In this document: positions 25,567 through 34,193 of the stretch, one piece after another
How the letters are laid out: the number at the start of each line of letters is the position of its first letter
Numbering within the stretch: position 1 is the first letter of the stretch
Assembly (NCBI RefSeq): GCF_051488665.1
Contig: NZ_JBPSEG010000003.1
Span: forward strand, 329,860-393,859
DNA from: Melioribacter sp051488665
GTDB lineage: Bacteria; Bacteroidota; Ignavibacteria; Ignavibacteriales; Melioribacteraceae
DNA: 64,000 nucleotides
Reading direction: 5' to 3'
The notes under the pieces: generated by a model
Databases searched by the model: none
What the model was told of the DNA's origin: nothing
The model's input: only the letters and a program-made list of their open reading frames with translations
Program-made: the position numbers and the translations under genes

Positions 25567-25582
25567 TTTAAATCATATCCCG
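25557..25582. promoter_or_regulatory. 26-bp perfect palindrome at the end of the sulfur operon
   Basis: CGGGATATGATTT followed by its exact reverse complement. It includes the JAMM stop codon and abuts a TTGACT (25585-25590) / TAATAT (25608-25613) promoter for the next gene. There is no T-run, so it is either a weak hairpin terminator or an operator. Confidence 0.5.
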
Positions 25583-25635
25583 ACTTGACTTACTGGGTTT
25601 CAAGCTTTAATATTGAGGCACAGAAAGAGAGATGT

Positions 25636-26133
25636 ATGAATGTAAGCGCCTACATAACGATTCATCCGCTGCACGAGTACGTTAATTCCAAGCTCGATGC
25701 AAATAATATCCGCACAATCAGCCAGCTTCAAAAGGACGCTCAGTACGAATCGTTCCAAAAATATATTTCTGCCGAAGAGGCAAGCAAAACAATATCGGAG
25801 AAATCCGAAGACAAGAAATCCGAAGAACTGAGATTCAGAGAAAACTCGCCGATTGCCCGTCCTCTGGAAAGCGCTCAGTTATACAACAACACCGTTAAAA
25901 TAAACAAGAAAAAATTAGAAAGATATTTCTCGTTCAACAGGGACTCTCAATACGAATCCGAAGAGGCATCCGAGACAAAAGAAAACTTCGATTATTATAT
26001 TGTTTCGGACAAAGATATTAATTTTACTTCCGACTCAAAAAAACCGTTGACATACCTTCAAAGAATTGTCAGGAAGGCGTACCGGGCAGGTTACGTAAAA
26101 GACCCCGGAGCTCTGGTAAATCTGTCCGCCTAA
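25636..26133 (+). CDS. hypothetical protein
   Basis: 165 residues from the ATG at 25636. An in-frame TTG at 25585 overlaps the candidate -35 box, so it is unlikely to be used. It is not recognised. The N-terminus is MNVSAYITIHPLHEYVNSKL. A charged, low-complexity middle is rich in Glu, Ser and Lys (EEASKTISEKSEDKKSEE). The C-terminal block LTYLQRIVRKAYRAGYVKDP looks folded and helical. There is no signal peptide or membrane segment. It is convergent with the next gene and their stops overlap by 4 bp. No function is offered. Confidence 0.6.
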   Translation: MNVSAYITIHPLHEYVNSKLDANNIRTISQLQKDAQYESFQKYISAEEASKTISEKSEDKKSEELRFRENSPIARPLESAQLYNNTVKINKKKLERYFSFNRDSQYESEEASETKENFDYYIVSDKDINFTSDSKKPLTYLQRIVRKAYRAGYVKDPGALVNLSA

Positions 26134-26504
26134 TCCTTATAATATCCCTTTTTATTGTAAAGTTTTGCGCCGTAAGTCCTTTCGTTTCCGATTTGATTTA
26201 CAATGTAATGTTTTTCCGGCCTCCCGTTTATTTCCAGCACTTCGTATCCGACTATTCCTCTTTTAATTAGAGCCGCAAGCATTTTCATGAATTCTTCTTT
26301 TTCGGCTTCGTTCAAATCTCCGATATCGAGCCTGTCCTTTCTGCCGAGGTTTAAGAATTTGTCGAGTTTGTCGAACACTCTGGCGGTATTCGAAATTTCC
26401 GCCGAATCGGCAGATACTGCAGATTTATCGTTTGGCAATGTTTCGTTTTTCAGCTGGTTAAAGAGAGCGCTCAGAAAAAATTTATTGCCGGATACAGGTT
26501 CCAT
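26130..26504 (-). CDS. hypothetical protein
   Basis: 124 residues, not recognised. The protein has a Ser/Ala/Asp-rich centre and a C-terminal region EAEKEEFMKMLAALIKRGIVGYEVLEINGRPEKHYIV that reads as a small helix-strand domain. A candidate ATG precedes MEPVSGNKFFLSALFNQL. There is no signal peptide. It converges on the gene at 25636 with a 4-bp overlap of stops and lies 36 bp before the esterase stop. The two unknown neighbours might act together, but nothing in the sequence shows it. Confidence 0.6.
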   Translation of the reverse strand: MEPVSGNKFFLSALFNQLKNETLPNDKSAVSADSAEISNTARVFDKLDKFLNLGRKDRLDIGDLNEAEKEEFMKMLAALIKRGIVGYEVLEINGRPEKHYIVNQIGNERTYGAKLYNKKGYYKD

Positions 26505-26540
26505 AATTTTTTTTATTTTATTATCGGCGCCGGCGCGCGA

Positions 26541-27479
26541 TTAGTTGAGCGTTTTTTTCAAAAAGCCGTCGATCCAATCGACAACCCGCTCCTGCCACGG
26601 ATGAAAAAGCCAGAAAGGATGCGGTGTATTTTCGATTGTATGGACTTCGGAATAAATACCGTGTTCGTTTAAAATGTCGATAGCTTCGTCCCTGCCTGCA
26701 TGAAAGCGCGGCAGCGAACTGTTGATGAAAAGCATCGGCGGAGAAGTACTGTCGACATACCGGAGCGGCGATGCTTCGACCCACAAATCCGGTTTATCCC
26801 TGTATGTGAAACCGAGCCACTGTTTTGCAGCCGATGGTTTGGACGGTATTGTATCTTTGCCGCTTTCCGAAGGCGTTGTCATATCGAAAACGCCGTCGAT
26901 GTCGATAATCGCAGCGGCGTTGATACTGCAGCCGTCTACGGAGAATTTCTCCACGCCGTCGGTAAGCTCGGCCATTGCCGCTATTTGTCCGCCGGCGGAC
27001 ATGCCCATTACAACAATTTTCGTCGTATCGATTTTATAAATTTCCGGATTCTTCTTGAGCTGGCAAATAGCGCGTTTGACGTCGAGTATTGCAGCAGGAT
27101 AGAGAGCTTCCGTCGAAAGTCTGTATTCCACCGTTGCGGTTATATAATTTTTTCCTGACAGCCGGGAAGCAATCGGATGTTCCATTTCTTTATGACCCGA
27201 GCGCCAGCCGCCGCCGTGTACGATTACAATCAACGGCAATTTTGCGTCGGCGCTCTCGGGCATAAACAAATCGAGCTTCAGTTTTCTTTCGCCATCCGTA
27301 TAATAAACAATGTCTTTGAATATTTTCACTCCTTGCGAGTCGATTTCTGCCGGCTTTACGAACGGATAATCTTTTCTTACTTTTTCATACGCGCTTCTTA
27401 TCGTAAAAGACGTATCTCTGTTAACTTGAGCAAAAACCAGAAGCGGAAGAGCCAGCATTATTATAACCGATTTTTTCAT
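26541..27479 (-). CDS. secreted alpha/beta-hydrolase (acetylesterase-like)
   Basis: 312 residues. A signal peptide MKKSVIIMLALPLLVFAQ is followed by an alpha/beta-hydrolase of the BD-FAE/esterase-lipase family. The oxyanion motif is HGGGW, the nucleophile elbow is GMSAGG (Ser), and the catalytic His is probably in NTPHPFWLFHPW. Such enzymes remove acetyl or feruloyl groups from plant polysaccharides. The upstream neighbour on the same strand is a pectinesterase, which supports pectin or hemicellulose de-esterification. A terminator between them suggests separate transcription or partial readthrough. Confidence 0.82.
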   Translation of the reverse strand: MKKSVIIMLALPLLVFAQVNRDTSFTIRSAYEKVRKDYPFVKPAEIDSQGVKIFKDIVYYTDGERKLKLDLFMPESADAKLPLIVIVHGGGWRSGHKEMEHPIASRLSGKNYITATVEYRLSTEALYPAAILDVKRAICQLKKNPEIYKIDTTKIVVMGMSAGGQIAAMAELTDGVEKFSVDGCSINAAAIIDIDGVFDMTTPSESGKDTIPSKPSAAKQWLGFTYRDKPDLWVEASPLRYVDSTSPPMLFINSSLPRFHAGRDEAIDILNEHGIYSEVHTIENTPHPFWLFHPWQERVVDWIDGFLKKTLN

Positions 27480-27608
27480 AGCCTCAACCTTTTGTGAAAT
27501 GAATTGATAGATATTTCTGACATCCGCATTAATAAATTTACAGTTTGTTCTTATTTATAATCAAACTCTTTTGAAATATTTTAAGCGTCTTTCTTTATGG
27601 AAAATAAA

Positions 27609-27637
27609 AAGGAAGCCCTTAAAGAAAGGGCTTCCTT
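27609..27637 (-). terminator. Rho-independent terminator after the pectinesterase gene
   Basis: A 12-bp perfect stem, AAGGAAGCCCTT / AAGGGCTTCCTT, with a 5-base loop. On the - strand it is followed by a T-rich stretch (27600-27610). It lies just after the pectinesterase stop. Confidence 0.85.
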
Positions 27638-27643
27638 ACCAAT

Positions 27644-30600
27644 TCATTTCAGGAGCAGCATTTTGCGGGTAATAATTTTTTCGCCGGCAAACAACCGGTA
27701 AAAATAAATGCCGCTAGCCAATCCCGAGGCGTCGAAACGGACTTCATAATTGCCCGGATTTTGAATTCCGTTTACCAATGTTTTTACTACCTGTCCTGTA
27801 ATATCGTATATAATCAATTTGACTGCGCTTTGCTTAGGCAGAGAATAATTGATTTTAGTTTCCGGATTGAAAGGATTGGGATAGTTCTGAGACAAATAGT
27901 AATCCGAAGGTATTTCGTTTCTGCCTATGCCGCTTTCTTCGACAGATGTAATAACATCGGGCATCCAGCTGTAGCCGAAATTCGGATGAGAATCTTTCGA
28001 AAAAATATTTTCGATAGTATATTGATTTGCTTCCTCATCGGTGAGCTGTCGCGAAATCGACGTCAATCGTTTTGTGGTGTCGGACCCCGGTCCGTAACAT
28101 TTGTATTCCGCGTATAAAGCCGGCGTAACATTCCACGTAGACCATCCGGCGGGATTAAGCGAAGCGGGCTCATAACAGTTGATAAATACAGTCCTCGGTT
28201 TATCCTGCCACGGTCTGCCTAAAAGGAAAGAAGTAATCGGTCTTCCGTCGAAACCGATCGAATCCGCGGAGATAATGCAGTCTTTGAACACATATCCGAA
28301 TTTAGATACGGCTTCGGTGCTTGCAGCCGTAAGCGTTCCGCCTTCTCGATTTATATGGATTTCGCACGAATCGAACAATACAATATCCCTTCCGAAAATG
28401 AAATCGACTGAACCTTCTATATAGCAGTTTTTCATATAGATTCTTCCCGTTCCTCTGCCGCCCCATGTATAATAAGTATCCTGGTATCCGAGCAGCCTGC
28501 AGTTGAAATACTGCTGACGGTCGCCGTTTACTCTAAGAGCCACCGCCTGTTCGCCGCTGCCGTGCGAACCGTCGTTTTTAATTGTATTTTGGAATGTAAT
28601 ATTGATTGCCGTAAAATCGTCCGCGTCTATTGCCACGCTGTAGGATTTTGATGTTCCCAGATAGTTTTTGCCGGCATAATCGTCGTAAGTAAGAATTGTA
28701 CTGTCCCTGTCCTCGCCTTCCAAAATTACGTTCGTTTTTGTTGAAGGAAGAAGCAGTTTTTCGTAATAAATTCCCTTTTTTACAAATATTTTGTATTTGC
28801 CCGTATAGTAATCCGGTATGTCGTCGAAAGCCGCTTGAACTGACGTATAATCGCCGGATCCGTCGAGAGCGACAATTTTGGTAACGTCGGGAGCCGGTTC
28901 CTGCGTAGTGAAAGAAATTTCTTCGCCGTAGCCGGTGCCGATGCTGTTTGTAGCGTAAGCGCGCACGTAGTAAGTAGTATTCGGTTCCAGCGGATAAAGA
29001 ATGCTTTTAAACGCGCCGAGACCGTTTCCGTTTTCCGTTTTATTATCGTTAATTGTAGGATTGCCCGTAGTATTCCAGCAGACACCGCGTACAATGACAG
29101 TATCGCCGCCCCACTTTTCTACGGTTCCGCCGCTTACGGCGGTTTTGGTCATAATTTCCGTTACTTCTGCGGTTGTAACAGTCGGAACCATTAACGAATC
29201 GAGCGTCGTAAATACTACTTCGTTTCCATACGCCACGCCTGCGTCATTAATTGCGTATGCGCGGACGTAATATTGTGTTCCGGGTTCAAGTCCGGTTAAT
29301 TTACTTACAAACGCGCCCGAGCCGCCGCCGTCTTCGGTTTTATTGTCGTCGACAGTCGGATTGCCCGCAGTGTTCCAGCAAACTCCGCGAACCGTAACTA
29401 CGGCTCCTCCATCGGATGGAATATTGCCTCCGCCCGTAGCGAAAGTTGTCGATATATCCGTTATTTCGGATGTTACCACTTCAGGCGGATCGGCGGTAAC
29501 TCCGATTACGCTGCCGGATATAAACACGCTGTCGACCGCAATGAGTTTTGCCCATCCTTCGGCTTTTGTATTATGCGGATAAATCAGCAAATAGAAAGTC
29601 TCGCCCGTATTTATTGTCTCGTCGAGTTTGGCGCCGAATTTTGCAATTTTACTTCCGGGCAGCGAAGTATCCGCAATTAGAGCCGTTCTATCCGCGAATG
29701 TAGAATCTTTGGAATAATAAACTTCCGCTCTTAAATTACTCGAAAACCATCCGCCCAGATAAAACGAAACAGAATCGACATAGAGAGTTCCGCCGAATTT
29801 CGGTTTAACGGCATATCCGAAATAGAGCGAATCTGTCGGCAAAGGCTCGGCATACCATTCTTTCGAGACAGTTTGAACCGCTCCTACAGTGTGATCGTTT
29901 CCTTCGGTATCGGGTAGATTAGTCGTACCGTAAAACTTCATAGCCGGACTGTAAAAAGGTTCCATAGCTATAACGGGACCTGTCGATTCCCATTCTTCGC
30001 CGGTTTCGTATGGCCAGAGTACATTCGATGCTACGGGACTGCCTTCTACTTCTCCGGCTATCAAAATATTCTGGAGACATAAATATTTTCCTGTTTTAAC
30101 CGACGGATCTTCGTTCCACGGATAAACTCTGAAATAAAATTTTTGTCCGGGCGACACTTTAACGTTCAGATCGAAAGAGAAGCTTTCGAGCGCGGTAGAG
30201 TTCAGATAATTGTTTCCGCTCTGGTCGCTCGTTTGGTATTCAAGTTTAACGGGATTTGAAAAATCCGGATTTGTGGAATACCACAAATTCGCTTTAAAAG
30301 TGCTGGAGCTTTTCGCTCCCATATCGAGGCTCAATGAATTGACATACAAAGTATAGCCCGCCTTGGGAGCTACCGTAAACTGAACGTAAACTGTGTCGAT
30401 CTGATTAGTCAGATTTGCAGGCCATGTATTATTCGTATTTGCCATCCGAATTCTCTGGCTGTTATTCGGACCGGTATAACCGTTAATCTCCGTGTTTACG
30501 AATAGTTCGTCTTCGGCGACTACCTGCCCCGTTGTAATAACGCCAAATCCCGTTCCCCCCTCGTCGGGATTTGTGAGCGGCCAGGAAGCAGTTGCAGGAT

Positions 30601-31222
30601 AAGTTAAACCTTTTGTTTCTCCCCAAATAATAACATCCTGAACATAAAGATATTTGGATGTCGAAGGCGAGCCTTCGTACCACGGATAAATACGAAGATA
30701 GAGAGTGTCTCCGTTGTTTACTTTTTCATTAATCCGGAAAGAAAAAAGAGTATCGCTTCCGTTGCCAAGCACGAGAGGATTTTCGTTTAATTTTTTCGGA
30801 TTGTCGAACGAGAAGTTCAAATCGTATACCACATCGGCGCGCATGTAACTCGTTCCTCCACCGCCGAGATACATTGTTACTGAATCCGCATAAAATGTAA
30901 AGTTAGGTTTTGGAGTTACGGCAAACTGAACCCAACGCGAATCGACGGGACCGGTTTCGTTTCCCCATTGTACCGGATTGGAGCCGTCGTGAGGCCACCA
31001 TCTCTGGTTTGTTCCCAGAGGGCCAGGATTGCTTCCCGAATAACTTCTGACTACAAATCCCGGGCTGCCGATTTCCGGCAAACCGATTAAATTGCCCTGA
31101 ACGACCGAAACATTCTGACTGTCCGGCGGCACGCATTTCCATTCCACAAAAGACATGCTTTGAGAAAATGCGGCAATAAATGGAATTAAGAAGAAAAGAA
31201 TAAAAACGAATTTCTTTTTCAT
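27644..31222 (-). CDS. multidomain secreted pectinesterase with type IX sorting domain
   Basis: About 1192 residues from the ATG at 31222, preceded by AAAGGGG; a GTG two codons earlier is less likely. A signal peptide is followed by three similar modules of about 180 residues (roughly 30-215, 216-395, 396-580), each with a WPHDGSNP/WPLTNP/WPYET-like start and YLYVQD/YLCLQN-type strands. Two fibronectin-III-like modules (VRGVCWNT...YYVRAYA) follow. The pectin methylesterase domain (about 785-1090) has GYQDT, VDFIFG and LGRPW. A C-terminal YPNPFNP/GIYFYRL sorting domain completes it. It de-esterifies pectin at the cell surface. The three N-terminal modules are probably carbohydrate-binding or adhesive. 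Confidence 0.88.
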   Translation of the reverse strand: MKKKFVFILFFLIPFIAAFSQSMSFVEWKCVPPDSQNVSVVQGNLIGLPEIGSPGFVVRSYSGSNPGPLGTNQRWWPHDGSNPVQWGNETGPVDSRWVQFAVTPKPNFTFYADSVTMYLGGGGTSYMRADVVYDLNFSFDNPKKLNENPLVLGNGSDTLFSFRINEKVNNGDTLYLRIYPWYEGSPSTSKYLYVQDVIIWGETKGLTYPATASWPLTNPDEGGTGFGVITTGQVVAEDELFVNTEINGYTGPNNSQRIRMANTNNTWPANLTNQIDTVYVQFTVAPKAGYTLYVNSLSLDMGAKSSSTFKANLWYSTNPDFSNPVKLEYQTSDQSGNNYLNSTALESFSFDLNVKVSPGQKFYFRVYPWNEDPSVKTGKYLCLQNILIAGEVEGSPVASNVLWPYETGEEWESTGPVIAMEPFYSPAMKFYGTTNLPDTEGNDHTVGAVQTVSKEWYAEPLPTDSLYFGYAVKPKFGGTLYVDSVSFYLGGWFSSNLRAEVYYSKDSTFADRTALIADTSLPGSKIAKFGAKLDETINTGETFYLLIYPHNTKAEGWAKLIAVDSVFISGSVIGVTADPPEVVTSEITDISTTFATGGGNIPSDGGAVVTVRGVCWNTAGNPTVDDNKTEDGGGSGAFVSKLTGLEPGTQYYVRAYAINDAGVAYGNEVVFTTLDSLMVPTVTTAEVTEIMTKTAVSGGTVEKWGGDTVIVRGVCWNTTGNPTINDNKTENGNGLGAFKSILYPLEPNTTYYVRAYATNSIGTGYGEEISFTTQEPAPDVTKIVALDGSGDYTSVQAAFDDIPDYYTGKYKIFVKKGIYYEKLLLPSTKTNVILEGEDRDSTILTYDDYAGKNYLGTSKSYSVAIDADDFTAINITFQNTIKNDGSHGSGEQAVALRVNGDRQQYFNCRLLGYQDTYYTWGGRGTGRIYMKNCYIEGSVDFIFGRDIVLFDSCEIHINREGGTLTAASTEAVSKFGYVFKDCIISADSIGFDGRPITSFLLGRPWQDKPRTVFINCYEPASLNPAGWSTWNVTPALYAEYKCYGPGSDTTKRLTSISRQLTDEEANQYTIENIFSKDSHPNFGYSWMPDVITSVEESGIGRNEIPSDYYLSQNYPNPFNPETKINYSLPKQSAVKLIIYDITGQVVKTLVNGIQNPGNYEVRFDASGLASGIYFYRLFAGEKIITRKMLLLK

Positions 31223-31363
31223 AAACACCCCTTTATTATTAAATAATCAGCCTCCTGCGACCGTTTCACCAATAAAGTTACCGATTAAGGATTTTTCTTT
31301 AAAATTTTTTTCGACAGGACGGACTTGGAATAAGTTAAAGCGGATAAGGCTGCGGTGAAATTA

Positions 31364-32152
31364 TCAGAGCGAAGCGGACATTTTTGTCAATGCGTCTTTA
31401 TAATTTCTGCTCATTTTCAATCGGGCGCCCGATTTAAGATAAACCAGATAATCGCCGTGGTCGCCGGAAACGAGTTTGTCGATTTTATCGATATTAACTA
31501 TAACCGATCTGTGAATTCGTACAAACTTCGAAGGGTCGAGCTTTTTTTCGATAATATGAAGTCTGCCCCGTTCCAGGTATTTACGACCGTTTGCAAAAAC
31601 GTTCAAATAGTCTCCCTCGGATTCGATATACTCGATGTCGCCGGCATCGATCAGCTTAATTACGTTCTTACTTTTTATTGTAATTCTTCTTAAATAATTT
31701 TCAGATTCGTTTTGTTTTACGCCCGTTGCGTCAAAATATTCTTTGATTATTCTTTGTACCGCCTCCGCATATTCCTGCCTGTTATTTTCGATTCGCTCGA
31801 GCGCGTATGAAACCGCAGCGTCGAATCGAGAAGTATTGATCGGCTTCAGAAGATAATCCGCCGCGTGAACTTCAAAAGCCTTGAGAGCGTACTTGTCGTA
31901 CGCCGTCACGAATATAATTACCGGAATATCTTCCGGCTTTAATTTATTGAGCATTTCAAAACCGTTCATTCCGGGCATTTGAATATCGAGGAATGCCAGG
32001 TCGGGCTTATACTTATTAATCGCCCTGACGCCTTCTTTGCCGTCGCGGCATTCCGCAACTACCTGGATATTGTCGAACTTTTGTAAACGGAGAAGAATCC
32101 CCTCGCGGGCGTGTTCCTCGTCGTCGATTATAATCGCTTTGATAACGGACAT
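31364..32152 (-). CDS. LytTR-family response regulator
   Basis: 262 residues. The receiver domain (1-120) has the acidic pair in IIIDDEEHAREG, the phospho-acceptor Asp in LAFLDIQMPGMNGFEML, and the switch Lys in LLKPI. A LytTR DNA-binding domain (about 155-262) carries VKLIDAGDIEYIESEGDYLNV and RIHRSVIVN. It would be phosphorylated by the LytS-type kinase encoded two genes upstream. The three genes are nearly contiguous (1-2 bp gaps). Targets are unknown. Confidence 0.9.
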   Translation of the reverse strand: MSVIKAIIIDDEEHAREGILLRLQKFDNIQVVAECRDGKEGVRAINKYKPDLAFLDIQMPGMNGFEMLNKLKPEDIPVIIFVTAYDKYALKAFEVHAADYLLKPINTSRFDAAVSYALERIENNRQEYAEAVQRIIKEYFDATGVKQNESENYLRRITIKSKNVIKLIDAGDIEYIESEGDYLNVFANGRKYLERGRLHIIEKKLDPSKFVRIHRSVIVNIDKIDKLVSGDHGDYLVYLKSGARLKMSRNYKDALTKMSASL

Positions 32153-32153
32153 A

Positions 32154-33107
32154 TTATACCTGCCGGTAAATATTGGTAATTGTCAGTGTTTCGTTTTCCA
32201 ATTTTATATTAAGATAATTATTGTCATCCAATTTTATAATTTCGCTATCGCTCGCAGTTACGTCCTCCGCGGTCTTCTTTTGCAGCAGCTTTTTTACCGC
32301 ATAAAACAATAAATTGGAAGGCAGCTTTTTTTCAGATGACGACTCAAGCCCTTCTGTTACGAGCTTTATATTTTCATCGAATAATATTTTTCTCAAACCA
32401 ATATACTTTTTTATCAGTAAAACCTGCGAATCGACATCAATATAATCTTCTTTATTATAAAGTATCAGTCTTATATAATCGCTCAGTTCGGTCAACAATT
32501 CCTCGGCAAGCCCGTAATCGGAACCGGCAATTAAACTTTTCATTTTTACGAGAGCGTTATCTATCAGTTCGGGTTGAATTTTCGAATGGGTATCCGACAA
32601 TTCAATCCGCGCCAGCTCCTCGTGCATTTTGTAGAGGTTTACTTCTTTTTCCGCGATTTTCTTGCGGGTTTGAATCGAATAAAACGCGGCGACAAATAAT
32701 ATACACAATCCGTAATCCGTCCATACCTGAGGATTTACTATCAACATGTCGTATAAATCGGTATAATCGGCTTTGTTGATGAAGAACAGGTCGGACTCGC
32801 GCTGCAAAACCTGGTGCGTAATAATCAAAAAAGTAAAAGCGATTGTAATCAACGCGGCTTTGACCAGACGTATTTTTATCTTTGCGTTGATAATTAAATA
32901 ACCGGCAATTGCAAGCAGTATCAGATACCAATTATAAACAAGATTCGACATAAAAAGCGAGAAGAGGCGCTTTGTTTTATGAAATACAAAATATTCCTGC
33001 AGCGTATTTAAACCGGCAATTAAAGCGAGCAGCAAAACGAACGGAAGAAAATATTTAATCTCGCTCGGTCGATTTTTAATTTCCGTTAATTCGTTTTTTA
33101 TTTTCAT
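32154..33107 (-). CDS. degenerate LytS-type sensor kinase (probable pseudokinase)
   Basis: 317 residues with about four N-terminal membrane helices and the LytS His-kinase region. The phospho-acceptor motif is altered: the neighbour reads NQFHPHFVFNAFN, while here the aligned stretch is SKIQPELIDNALVK, lacking the His. The ATPase half has no recognisable N or G boxes (LENETLTITNIYRQV ends it). The same family as the next gene is clear from membrane layout and LREDVSD/YIRL-type spacing. It likely senses or regulates without phosphorylating, perhaps as a heterodimer partner. It lies 1 bp from both neighbours. Confidence 0.75.
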   Translation of the reverse strand: MKIKNELTEIKNRPSEIKYFLPFVLLLALIAGLNTLQEYFVFHKTKRLFSLFMSNLVYNWYLILLAIAGYLIINAKIKIRLVKAALITIAFTFLIITHQVLQRESDLFFINKADYTDLYDMLIVNPQVWTDYGLCILFVAAFYSIQTRKKIAEKEVNLYKMHEELARIELSDTHSKIQPELIDNALVKMKSLIAGSDYGLAEELLTELSDYIRLILYNKEDYIDVDSQVLLIKKYIGLRKILFDENIKLVTEGLESSSEKKLPSNLLFYAVKKLLQKKTAEDVTASDSEIIKLDDNNYLNIKLENETLTITNIYRQV

Positions 33108-33108
33108 C

Positions 33109-34185
33109 TCAATTCGATTTTTTTATCAAAGGAATCGATATTCTGTTTACAAAACCGTTTTGTGTCCGCTCCGCTTTAAAAACATATTCGTCTTTGAAAA
33201 GATACGACAACTGACTTTCCGCTATTTTAAGTCCTACGCCGCTTCCTTTTGCCTGGAATCCGTCGCTCCCCGCGCAATTATCTTCCACTCTGATTTCAAG
33301 TTTGTTATCGTTAATTTTAGCGGAGATTTCGATAACTCCTTCGCGTCCGGATTTCGAAATTCCGTGACGTATCGAATTTTCAACCAGAGGCTGGAGTATA
33401 AACGGCGGGATTAAAACTCCCGGGATATTGTCGTCGATCTCGTACTTTACTTCCAAACGATTACCCAGACGAATTTTTTCAATCTGCAAATAACTTTTCA
33501 CAAACGACATTTCTTCGTCGAATGGGATAAATTCGTTCGTTCCTTCTTCCGCGGCTTTTTGAAACAACGCTCTCAAATTTTCGATAACTTCAATTGCCTT
33601 ATCTTTTTCTTTTTTTAAGATTAGCGTTGAGACGGTATTGAATGCATTAAAAACGAAGTGCGGATGAAATTGATTTCTCAGTCTTTTTAAACGCGCGGCA
33701 GCAAGTTCGGATTTCAATTTCCACAGTTCGACTTCCTCGGCTTGAAATTTCTTTTGCGACTCCGTAATGTTAATGCCCACCGCTACCACAAAATATACGA
33801 CCAGATCGACCCACGCCCATTGACTTCTGAATATTCTTTTATAAACCAAAGTTTCCACATTGAGGAAATCGAGAAAACCGTATATAATTACCGCAGAAAG
33901 AACCTGATGCAAAGCGACAATAACCAGAGGCAGCAGAAAATACAAAACCGTTTTGCCGTAAACCGCCTTGTTTTCAAATCGTTTGACAGCCTTAAAAATA
34001 AAAGGCGTAGCCAGCAGCCAGTAATGCCAATAAAACAAATTGAAAGGAATGTGCCAGAGCAAACTGAAATTCTGATTTGCGCCGGGGTCGAAAACAAAAT
34101 AATGCTGAAATGCGACCGTAAGCGCTATTACGGTCAACGCCGCCGCTTCTATTGCCAAAAGGCGCGTATAATATTCGTTTTTCAA
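33109..34185 (-). CDS. LytS-family sensor histidine kinase
   Basis: 358 residues. Four N-terminal membrane helices come first, then a coiled coil, then the His-kinase region with the phospho-acceptor motif NQFHPHFVFNAFNTVSTLI. The ATPase domain has N-box VENSIRHGIS and G-box VEDNCAGSDGFQAKGSGVGL. It is the intact kinase of a three-gene cluster with a degenerate paralogue and a LytTR response regulator. Its stop and the paralogue start are adjacent. Confidence 0.9.
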   Translation of the reverse strand: MKNEYYTRLLAIEAAALTVIALTVAFQHYFVFDPGANQNFSLLWHIPFNLFYWHYWLLATPFIFKAVKRFENKAVYGKTVLYFLLPLVIVALHQVLSAVIIYGFLDFLNVETLVYKRIFRSQWAWVDLVVYFVVAVGINITESQKKFQAEEVELWKLKSELAAARLKRLRNQFHPHFVFNAFNTVSTLILKKEKDKAIEVIENLRALFQKAAEEGTNEFIPFDEEMSFVKSYLQIEKIRLGNRLEVKYEIDDNIPGVLIPPFILQPLVENSIRHGISKSGREGVIEISAKINDNKLEIRVEDNCAGSDGFQAKGSGVGLKIAESQLSYLFKDEYVFKAERTQNGFVNRISIPLIKKSN

Positions 34186-34193
34186 TTTTTATT

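Noticed and set aside
25585..25635. Longer start (TTG) for the gene at 25636
   Set aside because: It would overlap the -35 region of the likely promoter; ATG at 25636 is better.
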